Source: Chara braunii (taxonomy: Eukaryota; Streptophyta; Charophyceae; Charales; Characeae). Taken from it: 27,851 nt of DNA. Positions within the stretch are counted from its first letter, which is position 1. Every line of letters begins with the position of its first letter. A program made the translations under genes and the position numbers. This document shows positions 9,921 to 18,902 of the stretch, piece by piece. The notes under the pieces are model-generated. The model searched no databases, had not been told where the DNA came from, and saw only the letters and a program-made list of their open reading frames with translations. The stretch is from assembly GCA_003427395.1 (NCBI GenBank), contig BFEA01000308.1, positions 223,647-251,497 of the forward strand, in the 5' to 3' direction.

Positions 9921-9955
9921 CTGTCTCTTATACACATCTAGATGTGTATAAGAGA
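9921..9955. other. Nextera/Tn5 junction adapter (synthetic), 35 of 38 bases
   Basis: CTGTCTCTTATACACATCT plus the complement up to ...AGAGA. The last CAG is lost where it meets a GA run. The flanks are not duplicated: a CA tract on the left, GA and unrelated sequence on the right. The two sides may therefore be a false join. Confidence 0.98.
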
Positions 9956-10790
9956 AGAGAGAGAGAGAGAGAGAGAGGTCAGGATGCGTCTCGTGCCAGA
10001 AGATGGAGGAGAGATTGCGGGAACTGCAGATAGATGGTGAAAGATACTTGGGGAGTGGAGGAGGGGGTAGTTCCCCCCATCATAGTAAGTGAAATAGGTA
10101 GGTTCAGGCCAGCGCCCAGGGCAAATTACTAGGACAGGTAGCAGGTTCGTGCCAGGCGCCTATGACAAATTATTGCCCCTAATAGTGAGTGAAGTAGTTG
10201 ATTCGGGCCAACCAGCGGCCAACGAATACTCACAGTTTTCGGGATAAAAGAGGAATCTGAACTCGTCCTGAAATAGTAAAGAAACAAGTAAATAAATGTA
10301 AATAACTGAAATTACTGAATAATAATAATGAAAAGAAGTACACGAACGCACAAATAAATGTTGATTGAGGGCTGCGGAGGGCGGCCTAGGCACTGCGGCA
10401 GAAGGATTTTTTGTTCTCATTTTCATTTTCATTGATATATATGTTTATATTTATATTTATATTAAGTACACGTTACTACTCGTTTCCAATAAGTTACCGA
10501 TTAATATCGAACTTTTTCTTTTTTTTTTCTTTTTTCTTGTTTCTGTCTACGTGTATTCTGCATCTAATCAACCGATATTGATTGATTGATTGACGGATTG
10601 ATTGAGCGATTGCCTGGTCTATTTTTTCTATGGGTTGAAGTATCAAATTCGTTGATTGATTCATTCATTGAAGCCCCCCCTTCCTATGATATATATGTAT
10701 ATATCGTCACAAACAGAACTGCCACAGTGTGACAATATATAGTCAAACAGAGCTTCCCGGTAAACCGTAGGCAGTGAGGGAGGGAGAAGA
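9956..10790. other. Short GA run, weak tandem repeat and AT-rich sequence; no gene
   Basis: GA run to about 9977. Two diverged blocks at about 10080-10150 and 10175-10225 share agtgaa, tagt and ttcgggcca motifs. A gattgattg microsatellite lies near 10577-10612. The sequence gtgtgacaatatat near 10728 recurs at 4908 and 16922. No coding sequence recognised. Confidence 0.5.
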
Positions 10791-10810
10791 GGACAACGAA
10801 CGAGGGGTTG

Positions 10811-10852
10811 TGACAGACGGACTGTTTCGTTGGAGTTTCACCGGCTCATATA
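10811..10852 (-). ncRNA. Hammerhead ribozyme relic F, 3' half only
   Basis: The minus strand reads ATGAGCCGGTGAAACTCC, then AACGAAACAGTCCGTC. This gives the end of the core, stem II GCCGG with its TGAAACT loop and CCAAC, an intact GAAA, and the 3' strand of stem III. The 5' half (stem I, cleavage site) is replaced by a TA repeat at 10848-10859. Confidence 0.65.
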
Positions 10853-10862
10853 TATATATGTT

Positions 10863-11136
10863 TTGCCTGTATTTTACATNGACCCGGGCATTATATGGCA
10901 CTCATTCGTGCAGCTGCCCAGTGGGAACTGTGGGATGGTGGGACGATGAGTCAGGTCATTTTCGACGTGAATGAATTTTTGCGAGCGTTGTCGAATCATA
11001 CTTTATTCTGGATTATTGACCGACTCTCGTGTGACGCCTGTCGGGACAGAGACGCGGTGCGCCTTGGCTGTGGAATGCATCATCTATGCCATAGCCATTA
11101 TCAATCTATTGCGACTGCCGCCGTCTGTCCTGAAGG
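10863..11136 (+). pseudogene. Fragment of the Josephin-like/RING retroelement region (copy 2)
   Basis: Second, better-preserved copy of the 3.9-4.2 kb region. The frame stays open from ACILH through RPGHYMALIRAAAQWELWDG, where the peptidase His and acidic residue are kept, to CDACRDRDAVRLGCG and the first RING-like Cys/His cluster. It then stops at an N and a 60-base T-run. The N at 10880 falls inside the codon just before PGHY. It lacks the 2-base indel seen in copy 1, which supports a single peptidase-RING protein. Truncated on both sides; not a gene on its own. Confidence 0.7.
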
Positions 11137-11137
11137 N

Positions 11138-11197
<60 letters not shown>
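11137..11197. repeat. N followed by 60-base poly-T
   Basis: A single N at 11137 and then T only to 11197. It interrupts the copy-2 reading frame abruptly, and a gap-closure artefact is likely. Confidence 0.8.
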
Positions 11198-11198
<1 letters not shown>

Positions 11199-11465
11199 TG
11201 TTTAGCAGGCACTGTTCTTGATCGACAGGCGTTTGGATGTCGTGGCCACTGCAGGGGATCGGTCTCGAGGCAACTGAAGTGGGAAGCTGTCCCTCATCAA
11301 CAATCTCTCCGTCTCATTGATTCTCTGTCCACCTCTCCTTGCCTTTATTCTTCTGAGAGAGTTTGGAAAGCGTTGGTTCATTGATCATCATATTATGACT
11401 TCATGACCGCCGGATGGAGTTGCCACGCCGCAAGCGATTCATTTGTGTGATGTTCTTGTTCGACA
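11198..11465. promoter_or_regulatory. Putative 5' flank or 5' UTR of the USP gene
   Basis: No TATA box or other element I can defend. The stretch lies between the poly-T and the only in-frame ATG of exon 1. Short open stretches exist in several frames but are not recognisable. Confidence 0.3.
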
Positions 11466-11921
11466 ATGGCCGTCTTTACCCTGACATCAGCTGGATGGGA
11501 GTGGTATGAGTCCCTGCTGAGGAAATGGGGCCTTCGACTCAAAGGGGGGTTTATCTGGGGGGGGGGTCATAATCCTGAGAAGGTAGGCCATTCCTGCCAG
11601 CAGTTTCTGCCATGGATCTCCGGCAATGGCTGCAGCAGCAGAAACCAGCGATCTGTGGTGGCCTTGAGTGCGAAGGTAAGTGCTATTCTTGCAGCGGCAG
11701 TGACGACTGTGGGGGCAGTGGGTCTGGCTGCCTGGGCTGTCAGACATGGGTCGTCCCCGGAGACCCTAGGAAAGGCCTTAGCAAGTTTGACGTCGTCGGC
11801 GTGTGCGTTGCAAGGGAGCCTTAACTCGGGGAGCGATGAACGGGATGTTGAGCCTGAAGATGTTCTAATTGCTGGCCTTCACAATGCAGGGAATGGTTGC
11901 TTTTTGAATGTCATACTGCAG
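11466..11921 (+). CDS. USP30/UBP27-like ubiquitin-specific protease, exon 1 (Cys box)
   Basis: First visible exon of a C19-family deubiquitinase, which removes ubiquitin from substrates. It has 152 codons and ends in phase 0 at CAG|gtaagg. Residues 71-92 (VSAILAAAVTTVGAVGLAAW) form a hydrophobic segment that could anchor the protein. Residues 136-152 (AGLHNAGNGCFLNVILQ) are the USP Cys box with catalytic Cys145. In family knowledge, an N-terminal membrane anchor directly before the Cys box is typical of USP30 and plant UBP27, which sit on the mitochondrial outer membrane. The ATG at 11466 is the only one in this frame, but an upstream exon is possible, so the first 60 residues are uncertain. 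Position 142 is Ala where USPs commonly have Leu. Exons 2 to 5 join in frame downstream. Confidence 0.82.
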
Positions 11922-12073
11922 GTAAGGATCTGAAAAAGACTTGGAACAAAATAAAAAAAAATAAAAAATAAAAAAACAGAGCATGTGGGAAAAAAAAACA
12001 AAACGAAAACAAAATCAGAGCATGCGGAGGTGCAAAACATGGCTACAAAGGATGAATGCGAATGGCAGCAGTA

Positions 12074-12797
12074 CATAGTTGCGGCGCACTTTGGTGCGCG
12101 GATTTGCGCACGAATTGCGCACCACGCGCAGCGCACCGCACAGCGCACTTGAAAAATTAGGTCCAAAAAAAAAAAAAAAAAGTAGGGGTTTCATAATTTC
12201 TGAGGGCCCCCAACTCGGCAAAAATGTTAAACTCACCACGCAAGCTCGCAAACCAGCCGTGCCCACGGCCCAAACTTTTCTTTTTGGTAAGGGCTGCCGA
12301 AATTTCAATTTCCGCAGGCCCTCCCCCCAAAAGTTTCAGAATAGCGAGGCACAAAATAGGGATCATTCCAACTTTTGTTTTAGGCGGGGTATGAAAGCTG
12401 TCGTTCCCGCTGCCTTCTGCAAATCCCACACAGTAGTGGGGTAAGTTCGCAAGAAGGGGTAGTCGCCTACTAACGACCTGCCCCGCGAAATTTCACAGAA
12501 TTCACAAATTACATGTTCCATCGCCAGCCGACCACCAATATATGCTGAAGATTGGCGTTCAGGTCCCCATGTCGGCAGTTATGGGTCAGGATGAAGATGC
12601 CCTTGGCTCTCTCGTTTTTTTATTTTTGTTTTCTTACGAATACTTCAAGTGGGGATGCACAAAAGACATAGCATATGGCGGTGTATGGTTCCATGTTTTC
12701 GCAGAAGATTCATTATGCCCGTGGCTCTCTCGTTTTTACGCACAGCGCAGTGCGCACCGCCCCGCACCGCACTGCGCACTGGTGCACCGCAACTATG
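12074..12797. mobile_element. Non-autonomous hAT-like DNA transposon, 724 bp
   Basis: The terminal inverted repeats CATAGTTGCGGCGCAC and (reverse complement of the right end) CATAGTTGCGGTGCAC match at 15 of 16 bases. The flanking 8-mers CAGCAGTA (12066-12073) and CAGCAATA (12798-12805) match at 7 of 8, as expected for an 8-bp hAT target duplication. Both subterminal regions are packed with GCGCAC/GTGCGC hexamers, a usual hAT transposase-binding pattern. The interior has no transposase, only poly-A and short ORFs. Confidence 0.8.
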
Positions 12798-13036
12798 CAG
12801 CAATATCATGAATGATCAACGTTTATGAACGGACTCAAGGTGGGATTGAAACCAACGAGTTTGTGGTGGCGGGATGACTTTATTGTGAGGTGGTTGGTGT
12901 GTTTTGGGGGCTCTGCTCTGGACGTGTTTGTATGTGGTGGCTCCTGCTATTTGTTCCTTGATCAGTTTGTCGTCAGAACCCGATGTCAGGCAATGTGTGT
13001 TCTTTTGTTTCTGTTTTTTGGTTGGTGGTGGTTGTA

Positions 13037-13320
13037 ATCATCTGGAGCAGTTCTCGTCTCTATTTGTGTGTTTTATGATTTTATCCCTTTCTCTCTCGAT
13101 TGCGAAGGGGTGAATGATGCAAATTATATTCTCCTCAATTTTCGAAGGGGCGAATGATGCGAACGAATCTCCTCGGGAGCCATTCTCATCTCTAGTTGTG
13201 TATATGCCATCCCATTCTCAATTGCGAAGGTGCGAATGATGCAAAAAAATAATCTTCTCTGGAACAGTCCTCGCCTCTATTTGTGTGTGTTCTCCCATCC
13301 TCAACTGCGAATTTGTTCGG
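13037..13320. repeat. Imperfect ~80-bp tandem repeat, about four units
   Basis: The phrase attgcgaaggggtgaatgat recurs, diverged, at about 13100, 13143, 13221 and (partly) 13303. It follows a ctcgtctctatttgtgtgt-type block in three of the units; the second unit is shortened. Confidence 0.75.
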
Positions 13321-13550
13321 AATGTCTCCTGAAGGAAGGACGGTGCGTGACATCGACTGTAATGTGGGAAAGGAAAATTTGCAAGGGAGACTCTGTCTCT
13401 GAGGACTGTAAACAAGATGTGTGTCAATCTGCTCCCAGAGGGAGGGAGGAGATCCTTTGGTGGTTGGTGAAAAAATACGACATCGGACTGTCCGGGAGAA
13501 AACGTGGGCAATCATATGCGAGGAGTTGGGTTCACAAACGAATGTAACCA

Positions 13551-13715
13551 ACTGGCCTAACTTAGTTGGTACGCTCCTGCGTGAACTGTTGCAATACAGA
13601 CCCGAGTTCGAACTCCACTGGAAGCAGACGAGTGAAATACGACAATTGAACACAATTCTGAATTACCTAGGGGCCGTCAATTCCATGATGATATAGACCC
13701 GAGTTCGCCCTTTTT
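13551..13715 (+). repeat. tRNA-derived SINE, copy S2
   Basis: A-box-like ggcctaacttagttggtacg, B-box-like cgagttcgaactccactgg, then a body shared with the 22.5-kb copy: gaagcag, gaaatacgac, ttctgaattacc, gatgatgat. It ends near a pyrimidine run. Confidence 0.75.
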
Positions 13716-14546
13716 ATAAAGAAAAAAAAAGGAAGGAAGGAAAAGGGAAAATAGAAAAAAAAAGAAAACAAGGGAATGATTGATGTATACCATGGTCAGC
13801 GTGTATGTTACGGACTCAGCCAGGGCTCGATCCCTGGTCCGCGGGTTACCACCCCGCTGGGCTGCTATTTTATTTTCGAGTTTCTGATCTCCGGTTCCTG
13901 ACTGTAGGCGCCCTCTGCAGTTGGCGCCCGTTCTCAAATTCCTCCTTTGGCACTTTCGGATTTCGATACTTGGCGCCGTCCGGCATTCTGGCGCCCAGAC
14001 TCAGACCTTCGATTCTCAGTTCAGCCCTGAGGCGAATTGCACTTCTGCCCTCGGGACTGAACTTGAGTCCGGTACTTGAGACCGGACTCCAGCCCAGTAC
14101 GGACACTCAGTTTTCAGCCTCAGTGCTTGTGCTTCAGTGTGACTTGCTGCGACATTGTTTTTGGGAATTCAAGACTGCGACTTTGCCACTTTGTGTCTGC
14201 GTCCGTCGAGTCGTGTCGAGTCTTGAGTGAGCGTGTGTGTGTGCTCTCACTCTCCCTCTCTCTCCCAGCCTCGCTGCCCTGCCTCTGCCTCGTCACAGTG
14301 TAGATATCCATCAAGTGAATGCTTCAGAATTAGACTTAACCGTTTTTTGTTTTTCCAATTTCGTATTCTTTGCGATGCTTTATGAGGACCAGTAGACCAG
14401 TAGAAGATGTGACGCGATAAAAAAAAATTACCGAATTGGATTTCTGGATGTGAGGCCCGAATCTGGGCGTGTTTGTGGAGATGTGCAGATAATCGCGTTG
14501 AGAGGAGTTTTTGTAGCCAGGATGCCGTGCATCAAAATGGATTCCT
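13716..14546. other. Intronic, no recognised feature
   Basis: A-rich at 13721-13770. GC-richer at 13870-14110, with repeated tggcgcc words. No domain-bearing ORF. A partial copy of the following foldback arm (aatctgggcgtgtttgtgga) lies at 14459. Confidence 0.45.
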
Positions 14547-14713
14547 GGGGCCAAGGCCCATGAGCAGCGTCGAGTTTCCTCAATGCCCTAATCTGGACGT
14601 GTTTGTGGCGATGTGCGTTTGAGGAAACTCAATGCGATTTTCTGCACATCTCCACGAACACGTCCAGATTCGGGCATTGAGGAAACTGAACGCTGCTAGT
14701 GGGACTTGGCCCC
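14547..14713. mobile_element. Foldback element with ~70-bp inverted arms
   Basis: Arms 14547-14616 and 14644-14713 are near-perfect reverse complements; both hold the cctcaatgcc, tctggacgtgttt and gatgtgc words. The loop is 27 bases. No target duplication is obvious. Likely a MITE or a solo foldback. Confidence 0.8.
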
Positions 14714-15084
14714 TGGATCTTAGTGGGAATGGAATGTTTCTGGATAAGAGGATATAATTTTCAGGGCGTGGGTCGAAAAGGATTTCTGGATGGAAACTGA
14801 ATGATGGTGATCATGCAGAGGAGGATCAGATCGATCGTTCAATTTTATTTGAGGAGAGAATCAAGGGAGCTGCGAATCGTGAAGGAGAATGGGTTGGGGT
14901 CTCATCATCTGCAGTTTTCATTCTGAGATCCTGAGGTTATGAATTGGAGCAGATGCCAAAAGGCTATGGGGTGCAAAATGGGCCACCAGTTCCTGGATTT
15001 CCCCCCTAATTATAACATTGGGTGGGTGGGTTGGGGGTTGGGGTGGGGGGGGGGTGATAGCCTACTTCAATTTTCAAATTCATC
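14714..15084. other. Intronic; G-rich tract near 15020-15056
   Basis: No gene. At 15020-15056, runs of G separated by single T bases (gggtgggtgggttggggg type) could form a G-quadruplex on the + strand. Confidence 0.55.
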
Positions 15085-15155
15085 TGTTGGTGCCCATGTT
15101 CATCTGGGGTTAAGGTGAATTATCACTTACAGTATCACCGGTTAGAGGACTCTTT

Positions 15156-15213
15156 CAGATTGTAGAGGGCTTAGGCTCCTGACGAGTGAGTTAAAGTTCG
15201 ATGAAAGAGTCTG
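15156..15213 (+). ncRNA. Hammerhead ribozyme relic B
   Basis: CAGATTGTA carries a GUA cleavage triplet. Then come stem I GAG/CTC, core CTGACGA at 15179-15185, a decayed stem II (GTGAG/TCGAT), intact GAAA at 15203-15206, and the stem III 3' strand GAGTCTG. An alternative 9-bp pairing GACTCTTTC/GAAAGAGTC is also possible. Confidence 0.7.
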
Positions 15214-15576
15214 TCGAAGCCCCCCGTTTCCTCTTCCTTTGTCCCTTTTCTGCCCTTCTGTTCACGAGGCGCTTCTGTTGGACAGCATTGGGGGTTGCCA
15301 GTGTGCAGCCATGCTGTGTGCCACTAGGGTAAGCAGTGTGTCTGGAGTGTATTTTCTGGCTGTGGCAGGCCTTTGTGTTTTGTGAGTGTTTTGCTGGATT
15401 ATGATGGGGTGTGAACGTACAGTCTGTAGAGTCTTCTGTCTGGTGTCGGTGGGTGATAGTCTGCTTTGGCAGTGGTTGGTGTCCTCCTCAGGGTATCATT
15501 TGTGGGGCTGTGGTTGGTGCCCAACTGCAACTGGGGTTAAGGTCAATAATTACTTAGTGTCTTCGTTTGGGGGATT

Positions 15577-15638
15577 CTGCAGACTGAAGAGTGTTCAACA
15601 TTCTGACGAGAGTTTAAACTCCGCGGGAACGGCGTGAC
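15577..15638 (+). ncRNA. Hammerhead ribozyme relic C
   Basis: CTGCAGACTG, then GAA where the cleavage triplet should be, stem I GAGTG/CATTC, core CTGACGA at 15603-15609, and a stem II region shortened to the palindrome GAGTTTAAACTC. The 3' GAAA is altered to GGAA. Probably inactive. Confidence 0.6.
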
Positions 15639-15710
15639 AGCTCTCCATTTCTTGTCCTTTCTCTCTTCTGCCTATAATTCACTCTGCAGTTCTCTTCTCT
15701 GTGACTATGA

Positions 15711-15895
15711 GCCATGTGCGTGGGGCGCACAGTTAAGGGGGATCGGAAAGAAGGGATAGAATTGAAATTGTGAAAAAACCGAAAATAAGCACATGAATGG
15801 ATTAATGAGATTCCCACTGTCCCTATCTACCATCCTGCGAAACCACAGCCAACGGAGGGGAACGGGCTGGAAGAATGGGCGGGCAAAGAAGACGC

Positions 15896-15929
<34 letters not shown>

Positions 15930-16170
15930 TTTCAAAGTAAGGAAGAACTGCACAGCAAAAGGCGAAAGAAGGGTTTCTGTGTGCTTCATTCTGTCTGCCT
16001 TTTTCTTCGTGTCTTTCGCAAAGTGGCCCGTTTAGTTGGTGGACATGTGACAGTAATACAGTGTACATATTTTTTCACAGAGAACTGCCTGTTGAACAGT
16101 AGGCAGAACAGGAGAAAAGGACAAGAAGTGGGGGGGCAGAAAGGGAGAAAAGGACGAGAAATAGGGGGCC
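15711..16170. other. Intronic; TTA microsatellite at 15897-15929
   Basis: A perfect tta/tat run of about 33 bases. Otherwise unrecognised. Confidence 0.6.
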
Positions 16171-16213
16171 GTGACAGACTTATTGTCATTCGATTTGCAC
16201 TGGCTCATCATTC
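16171..16213 (-). ncRNA. Hammerhead ribozyme relic G, heavily decayed
   Basis: The minus strand reads TGATGAGCCAGTG, then AATGACAATAAGTCTGTCAC. This aligns with the core, stem II and 3' stem III of the other copies, but GAAA is lost and stem I is missing. The downstream minus-strand sequence keeps the family's pyrimidine-rich tail. Confidence 0.45.
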
Positions 16214-16800
16214 CTGGGCCGTGCATTGTAAAAATGTTCTCATCCATGCATGGCAATTATCCCCTTTAAAGTTTAAACCCACCAGTACACCCGGGCCTGC
16301 AGGTGGAGTACTGCGCACCAAGCTTTTCAGAACCGCCAGCGGCGCATTTTTTTCCTTTTTGGCTGGCGCCGCCAGCCATTGTGGTCCGGTAGGCTGGGCC
16401 TCGGAAATTTTCGTAGGTGACGAGTTTCTTTTCCAGCAGGGCTGGGGCCGTGTATTGGCGGTTTTGAGACCATGTCCTTGACCTCGTTTCTGCTTTGAAT
16501 CAAAAGAAGGCCAAAGACCCACACATCTTGAACCACCACTACCTGCGAGCCTTTTTTTTTTGCGGAGGTGGAAAAGAACTGCGCGCCAAAGTAAACATAG
16601 TTGACAGAGGGATTCCCATGGACTTATTGTGCTGCATGTTACTTGCTTTAGAGATGATATAAAACTGTTTCATTGTTGGAATGTCTCAAGTGCTTCGTTG
16701 TCTGCAATAGGACTAAAGCTGCAGCGATTCTGGTTCTACTCATCTACGTGAACTAGGTGCTGTTGTGGTGAAAATTCAACACACACGCACCCTCTGTGTG
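16214..16800. other. Intronic, no recognised gene
   Basis: Contains a diverged copy (16352-16393) of the 6943-6985 block and the aaagtttaaacccaccagta motif that recurs near 23300. No coding signal. Confidence 0.45.
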
Positions 16801-17171
16801 CTGTCTCTTATACACATCTAGATGTGTATAAGAGAACAGGTGGAGCTTTCCTTACCTCTTCCCCCTCCCCCTTTTTTCCTTTTCCTTTTTTCTTTCCCCT
16901 TTTTTTGCGTTCTGATTCACAATGTGACAATATATGTATATGCGAATTGCCGAAGAAAAGAAAAAAGATGGGGTGTGTGATTTGGTTTGTTTGACTGATG
17001 ATACTAGGCCTTCCTCTTCCCTTGTCATTTCTTTGACTGAATCCCTTTCTCTTTCTCTTGCCTCTGTGAGGTTTGGTTTCCTTCTCCTTTCGTTTATCTC
17101 TAGCATCCTTCTCTCGTCTGGGTTCCTCAATAACGCCTCCTTTCCGCGCTCCCCTCCTGTATAAGAGACAG
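16801..17171. other. Adapter, 322 bp of repeat R1, half adapter (assembly insertion)
   Basis: A 35-base Nextera junction occupies 16801-16835. TGTATAAGAGACAG, the 3' 14 bases of a mosaic end, occupies 17158-17171. Between them is R1 repeat sequence with its two blocks in the opposite order to the 4.6-kb copy. A block bracketed by Tn5 ends is most likely mate-pair read sequence placed here by gap filling. Confidence 0.85.
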
Positions 17172-17390
17172 CTGTTAAGGGGGAGTGTTAGGCCTAAGTT
17201 GCAGGGGAGGGAGAACCACCACTTTTGTTTCGCCTTCGTCGTGGGGAACCGATCGGTGAGCCGGTAGGGGATGGGGTGTGAGAATGGAGGGGGAAGCAAT
17301 GGGGAGAGCCCTTGAGCCGTTTGATGTCAAGGCAAGCGTATTGATTTGTTGTTGCAACGGTCCAAGTGTACTGAGTTGCGCTGAGATGGC

Positions 17391-17391
17391 N

Positions 17392-17462
<71 letters not shown>
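17391..17462. repeat. N plus GA microsatellite (71 bases)
   Basis: A single N at 17391 is followed by an uninterrupted GA run. Confidence 0.9.
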
Positions 17463-17465
<3 letters not shown>

Positions 17466-17493
17466 GTTAAGGATTGTGTGAGCAATGTACTGA

Positions 17494-17648
17494 GTGGGGA
17501 AGCAAGCATGGGATGGAGAGGCCAGGGTACTGGACGGCAGTTCGCTGTGAAGCATGACATTAATGTAGTGAGCGGGGGGAAGCAAGCATGGGATGGAGAG
17601 GCCGGGGTAATGGACGGCAGTTTGCTATCTGCTGTGCAGCATGACATT
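17494..17648. repeat. Direct duplication between GA tracts
   Basis: The block agcaagcatgggatggagag, then ggacggcagt, then agcatgacatt occurs at 17494-17561 and 17574-17648 with a few substitutions and an 8-9 base insertion. A partial, diverged third copy lies near 17281. Confidence 0.8.
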
Positions 17649-17652
17649 CCTT

Positions 17653-17659
<7 letters not shown>

Positions 17660-17718
<59 letters not shown>
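17660..17718. repeat. GA microsatellite
   Basis: Uninterrupted GA dinucleotides after a short CA run. Confidence 0.95.
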
Positions 17719-17723
<5 letters not shown>

Positions 17724-17963
17724 CTATATATCTCTGTTAACCAAGTGAGGTCTTTGGTGGACTCTTGCTGGTGCTTTACGGTGTGACACTGACCCAAAAA
17801 AAAAAAGAAAAAAAAAGTGTGTTCGCCCTCCCCCCTCCTCCGCTTCTTTTCTTCTGTTTTTTTTTCCCCTCGCATCTAGGGGTACCGATGCCCTTTCTTA
17901 CCTACATTTCTGTGGCCTTGTCTGTGTGCAATTGGAATGATGGCATATGTTTTGTTTGAAAAG

Positions 17964-18147
17964 GCTCTTGCTAGCTCCGAACTATTTGTCACGTTCATTG
18001 CAAACTGCATCAGCACAGAATTGCAGTCGGAACCAAAGTTGCAGCTGAAGTCTTCGCGGGATGCCACACGTCATGGCTGGTGGAGACATGGCCAAGCAGA
18101 GGAATCTTCAATGCCTTTGGCCACTGCACTTGCAGCAGTGCTTGAAG
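17964..18147 (+). CDS. USP30/UBP27-like protease, exon 2
   Basis: 184 bases; starts in phase 0 after ...ttgaaaag and ends in phase 1 at GAAG|gtacct. It begins ALASSELFVTFIANC, which directly continues the Cys-box helix (in this family ...VILQ is followed by ALAS), and ends MPLATALAAVLE, the conserved amphipathic stretch before the Q-D-A region. The last base G completes a Glu codon with AG from exon 3. The final 52 bases of the exon are falsely repeated at 18351-18402 beyond an adapter. Confidence 0.82.
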
Positions 18148-18567
18148 GTACCTTCCCCACCATCCACGCTGTGGCCTTCCTCTTCTGGGGGTCGCATTGT
18201 TGTCGCCAGCCTTGCAATTTCTGCTTGTCTACCGCTGCCACTTCTTAGGGGATAGTGTGTCGATCTTGGGTGTTTATACTGAAAACAGACACGCGTGAAC
18301 AGACCCACACACCTGTCTCTTATACACATCTAGATGTGTATAAGAGACAGGCAGAGGAATCTTCAATGCCTTTGGCCACTGCACTTGCAGCAGTGCTTGA
18401 AGGTACCTTCCCCACCATCCACGCTGTGGCCTTCCTCTTCTGGGGGTCGCATTGTTGTCGCCAGCCTTGCAATTTCTGCTTGTCTACCGCTGCCACTTCT
18501 TAGGGGATAGTGTGTCGATCTTGGGTGTTTATACTGAAAACAGACACGCGTGAACAGACCCACACAC
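18096..18567. repeat. False 217-bp direct duplication including the end of exon 2
   Basis: Bases 18096-18312 recur identically at 18351-18567, with the 38-base adapter between. Automated annotation could read the second copy as a duplicated exon; it should be removed. Confidence 0.93.
18313..18350. other. Nextera/Tn5 mate-pair junction adapter (synthetic)
   Basis: Full 38-base palindromic junction of two mosaic ends, 165 bases downstream of exon 2. Confidence 0.99.
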
Positions 18568-18729
18568 ACCACACACACACACAATTTACTGCTATTCTTG
18601 TCAGGGGTTTGGACTCACAATCTGCTATGATTGCAGGGTTGGTCTGAGTAAACTCGACCACTTTTCTCTTCCAAGGGTCTCGCTAACTTTTGGCGCCGTG
18701 TTGAGTCCTTATCCATCAGTCAACCTGGG

Positions 18730-18791
18730 CAGGCTGTCTGTCCAGGTTCATCCTCCTGACGAGTCTGTGAAAGTCTAACAAAACAGTCTGG
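18730..18791 (+). ncRNA. Hammerhead ribozyme relic D
   Basis: CAGGCTGT with a GUC triplet pairs over 8 bp (one wobble) with ACAGTCTG at 18783-18790. Core CTGACGA is at 18756-18762. Stem II GTCTG/CTAAC is partly mismatched, and GAAA has become AAAA. Three extra bases lie between the cleavage triplet and stem I. Likely inactive. Confidence 0.6.
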
Positions 18792-18902
18792 CACATGTTT
18801 TGACCTATGGTTTGAAACCGCAACGACAAGAGACAGCATGTCCTGTGCTAACAACTACTCCTGTGAGTGAGATACTAAAGGATCCCAGTCCTACGGTTCG
18901 AA

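Larger units (their letters stand above)
15085..15710 (+). mobile_element. Retrozyme-like element: two direct repeats each with a hammerhead
   Basis: The block ttggtgccca, then ctggggttaaggt, then a hammerhead relic begins at about 15085 and again at about 15512, a 427-bp period. Both are followed by a pyrimidine-rich ccatttct/cctttctc stretch. Two direct repeats each containing a type III hammerhead, separated by non-coding DNA, is the layout of plant retrozymes. No protein is encoded. I see no clear primer-binding site or target duplication. Confidence 0.6.
11922..17963 (+). other. Intron 1 of the USP gene (about 6.0 kb as assembled)
   Basis: GTAAGG donor and TTGAAAAG acceptor. It holds a hAT-like element, a tandem repeat, a SINE, a 70-bp-arm foldback, a retrozyme-like hammerhead pair, GA tracts and one adapter insertion. 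True length is uncertain because of the adapter at 16801 and the N at 17391. Confidence 0.75.

Noticed and set aside
11678-11700. gtaagt...cttgcag as a mini-intron in exon 1
   Set aside because: Only about 20 bases, too short to splice. Read through, it encodes the hydrophobic segment in frame.
11612-11824. Alternative Cys/Gly-rich ORF starting MDLRQWLQQQ
   Set aside because: Wrong frame relative to the USP Cys box; Gly/Cys richness comes from reading the hydrophobic segment out of frame.
13230-13696. Overlapping ORFs in intron 1
   Set aside because: They span a tandem repeat and a SINE and share no domain signature; the frames are open by chance.
17327-17875. 182-codon minus-strand ORF with long Ser/Leu runs
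   Set aside because: Translation of two GA microsatellites and a direct repeat.
18255-18503. ORF that looks like a second USP exon 2
   Set aside because: It starts in intron and reads through the adapter into the duplicated exon end; an artefact.
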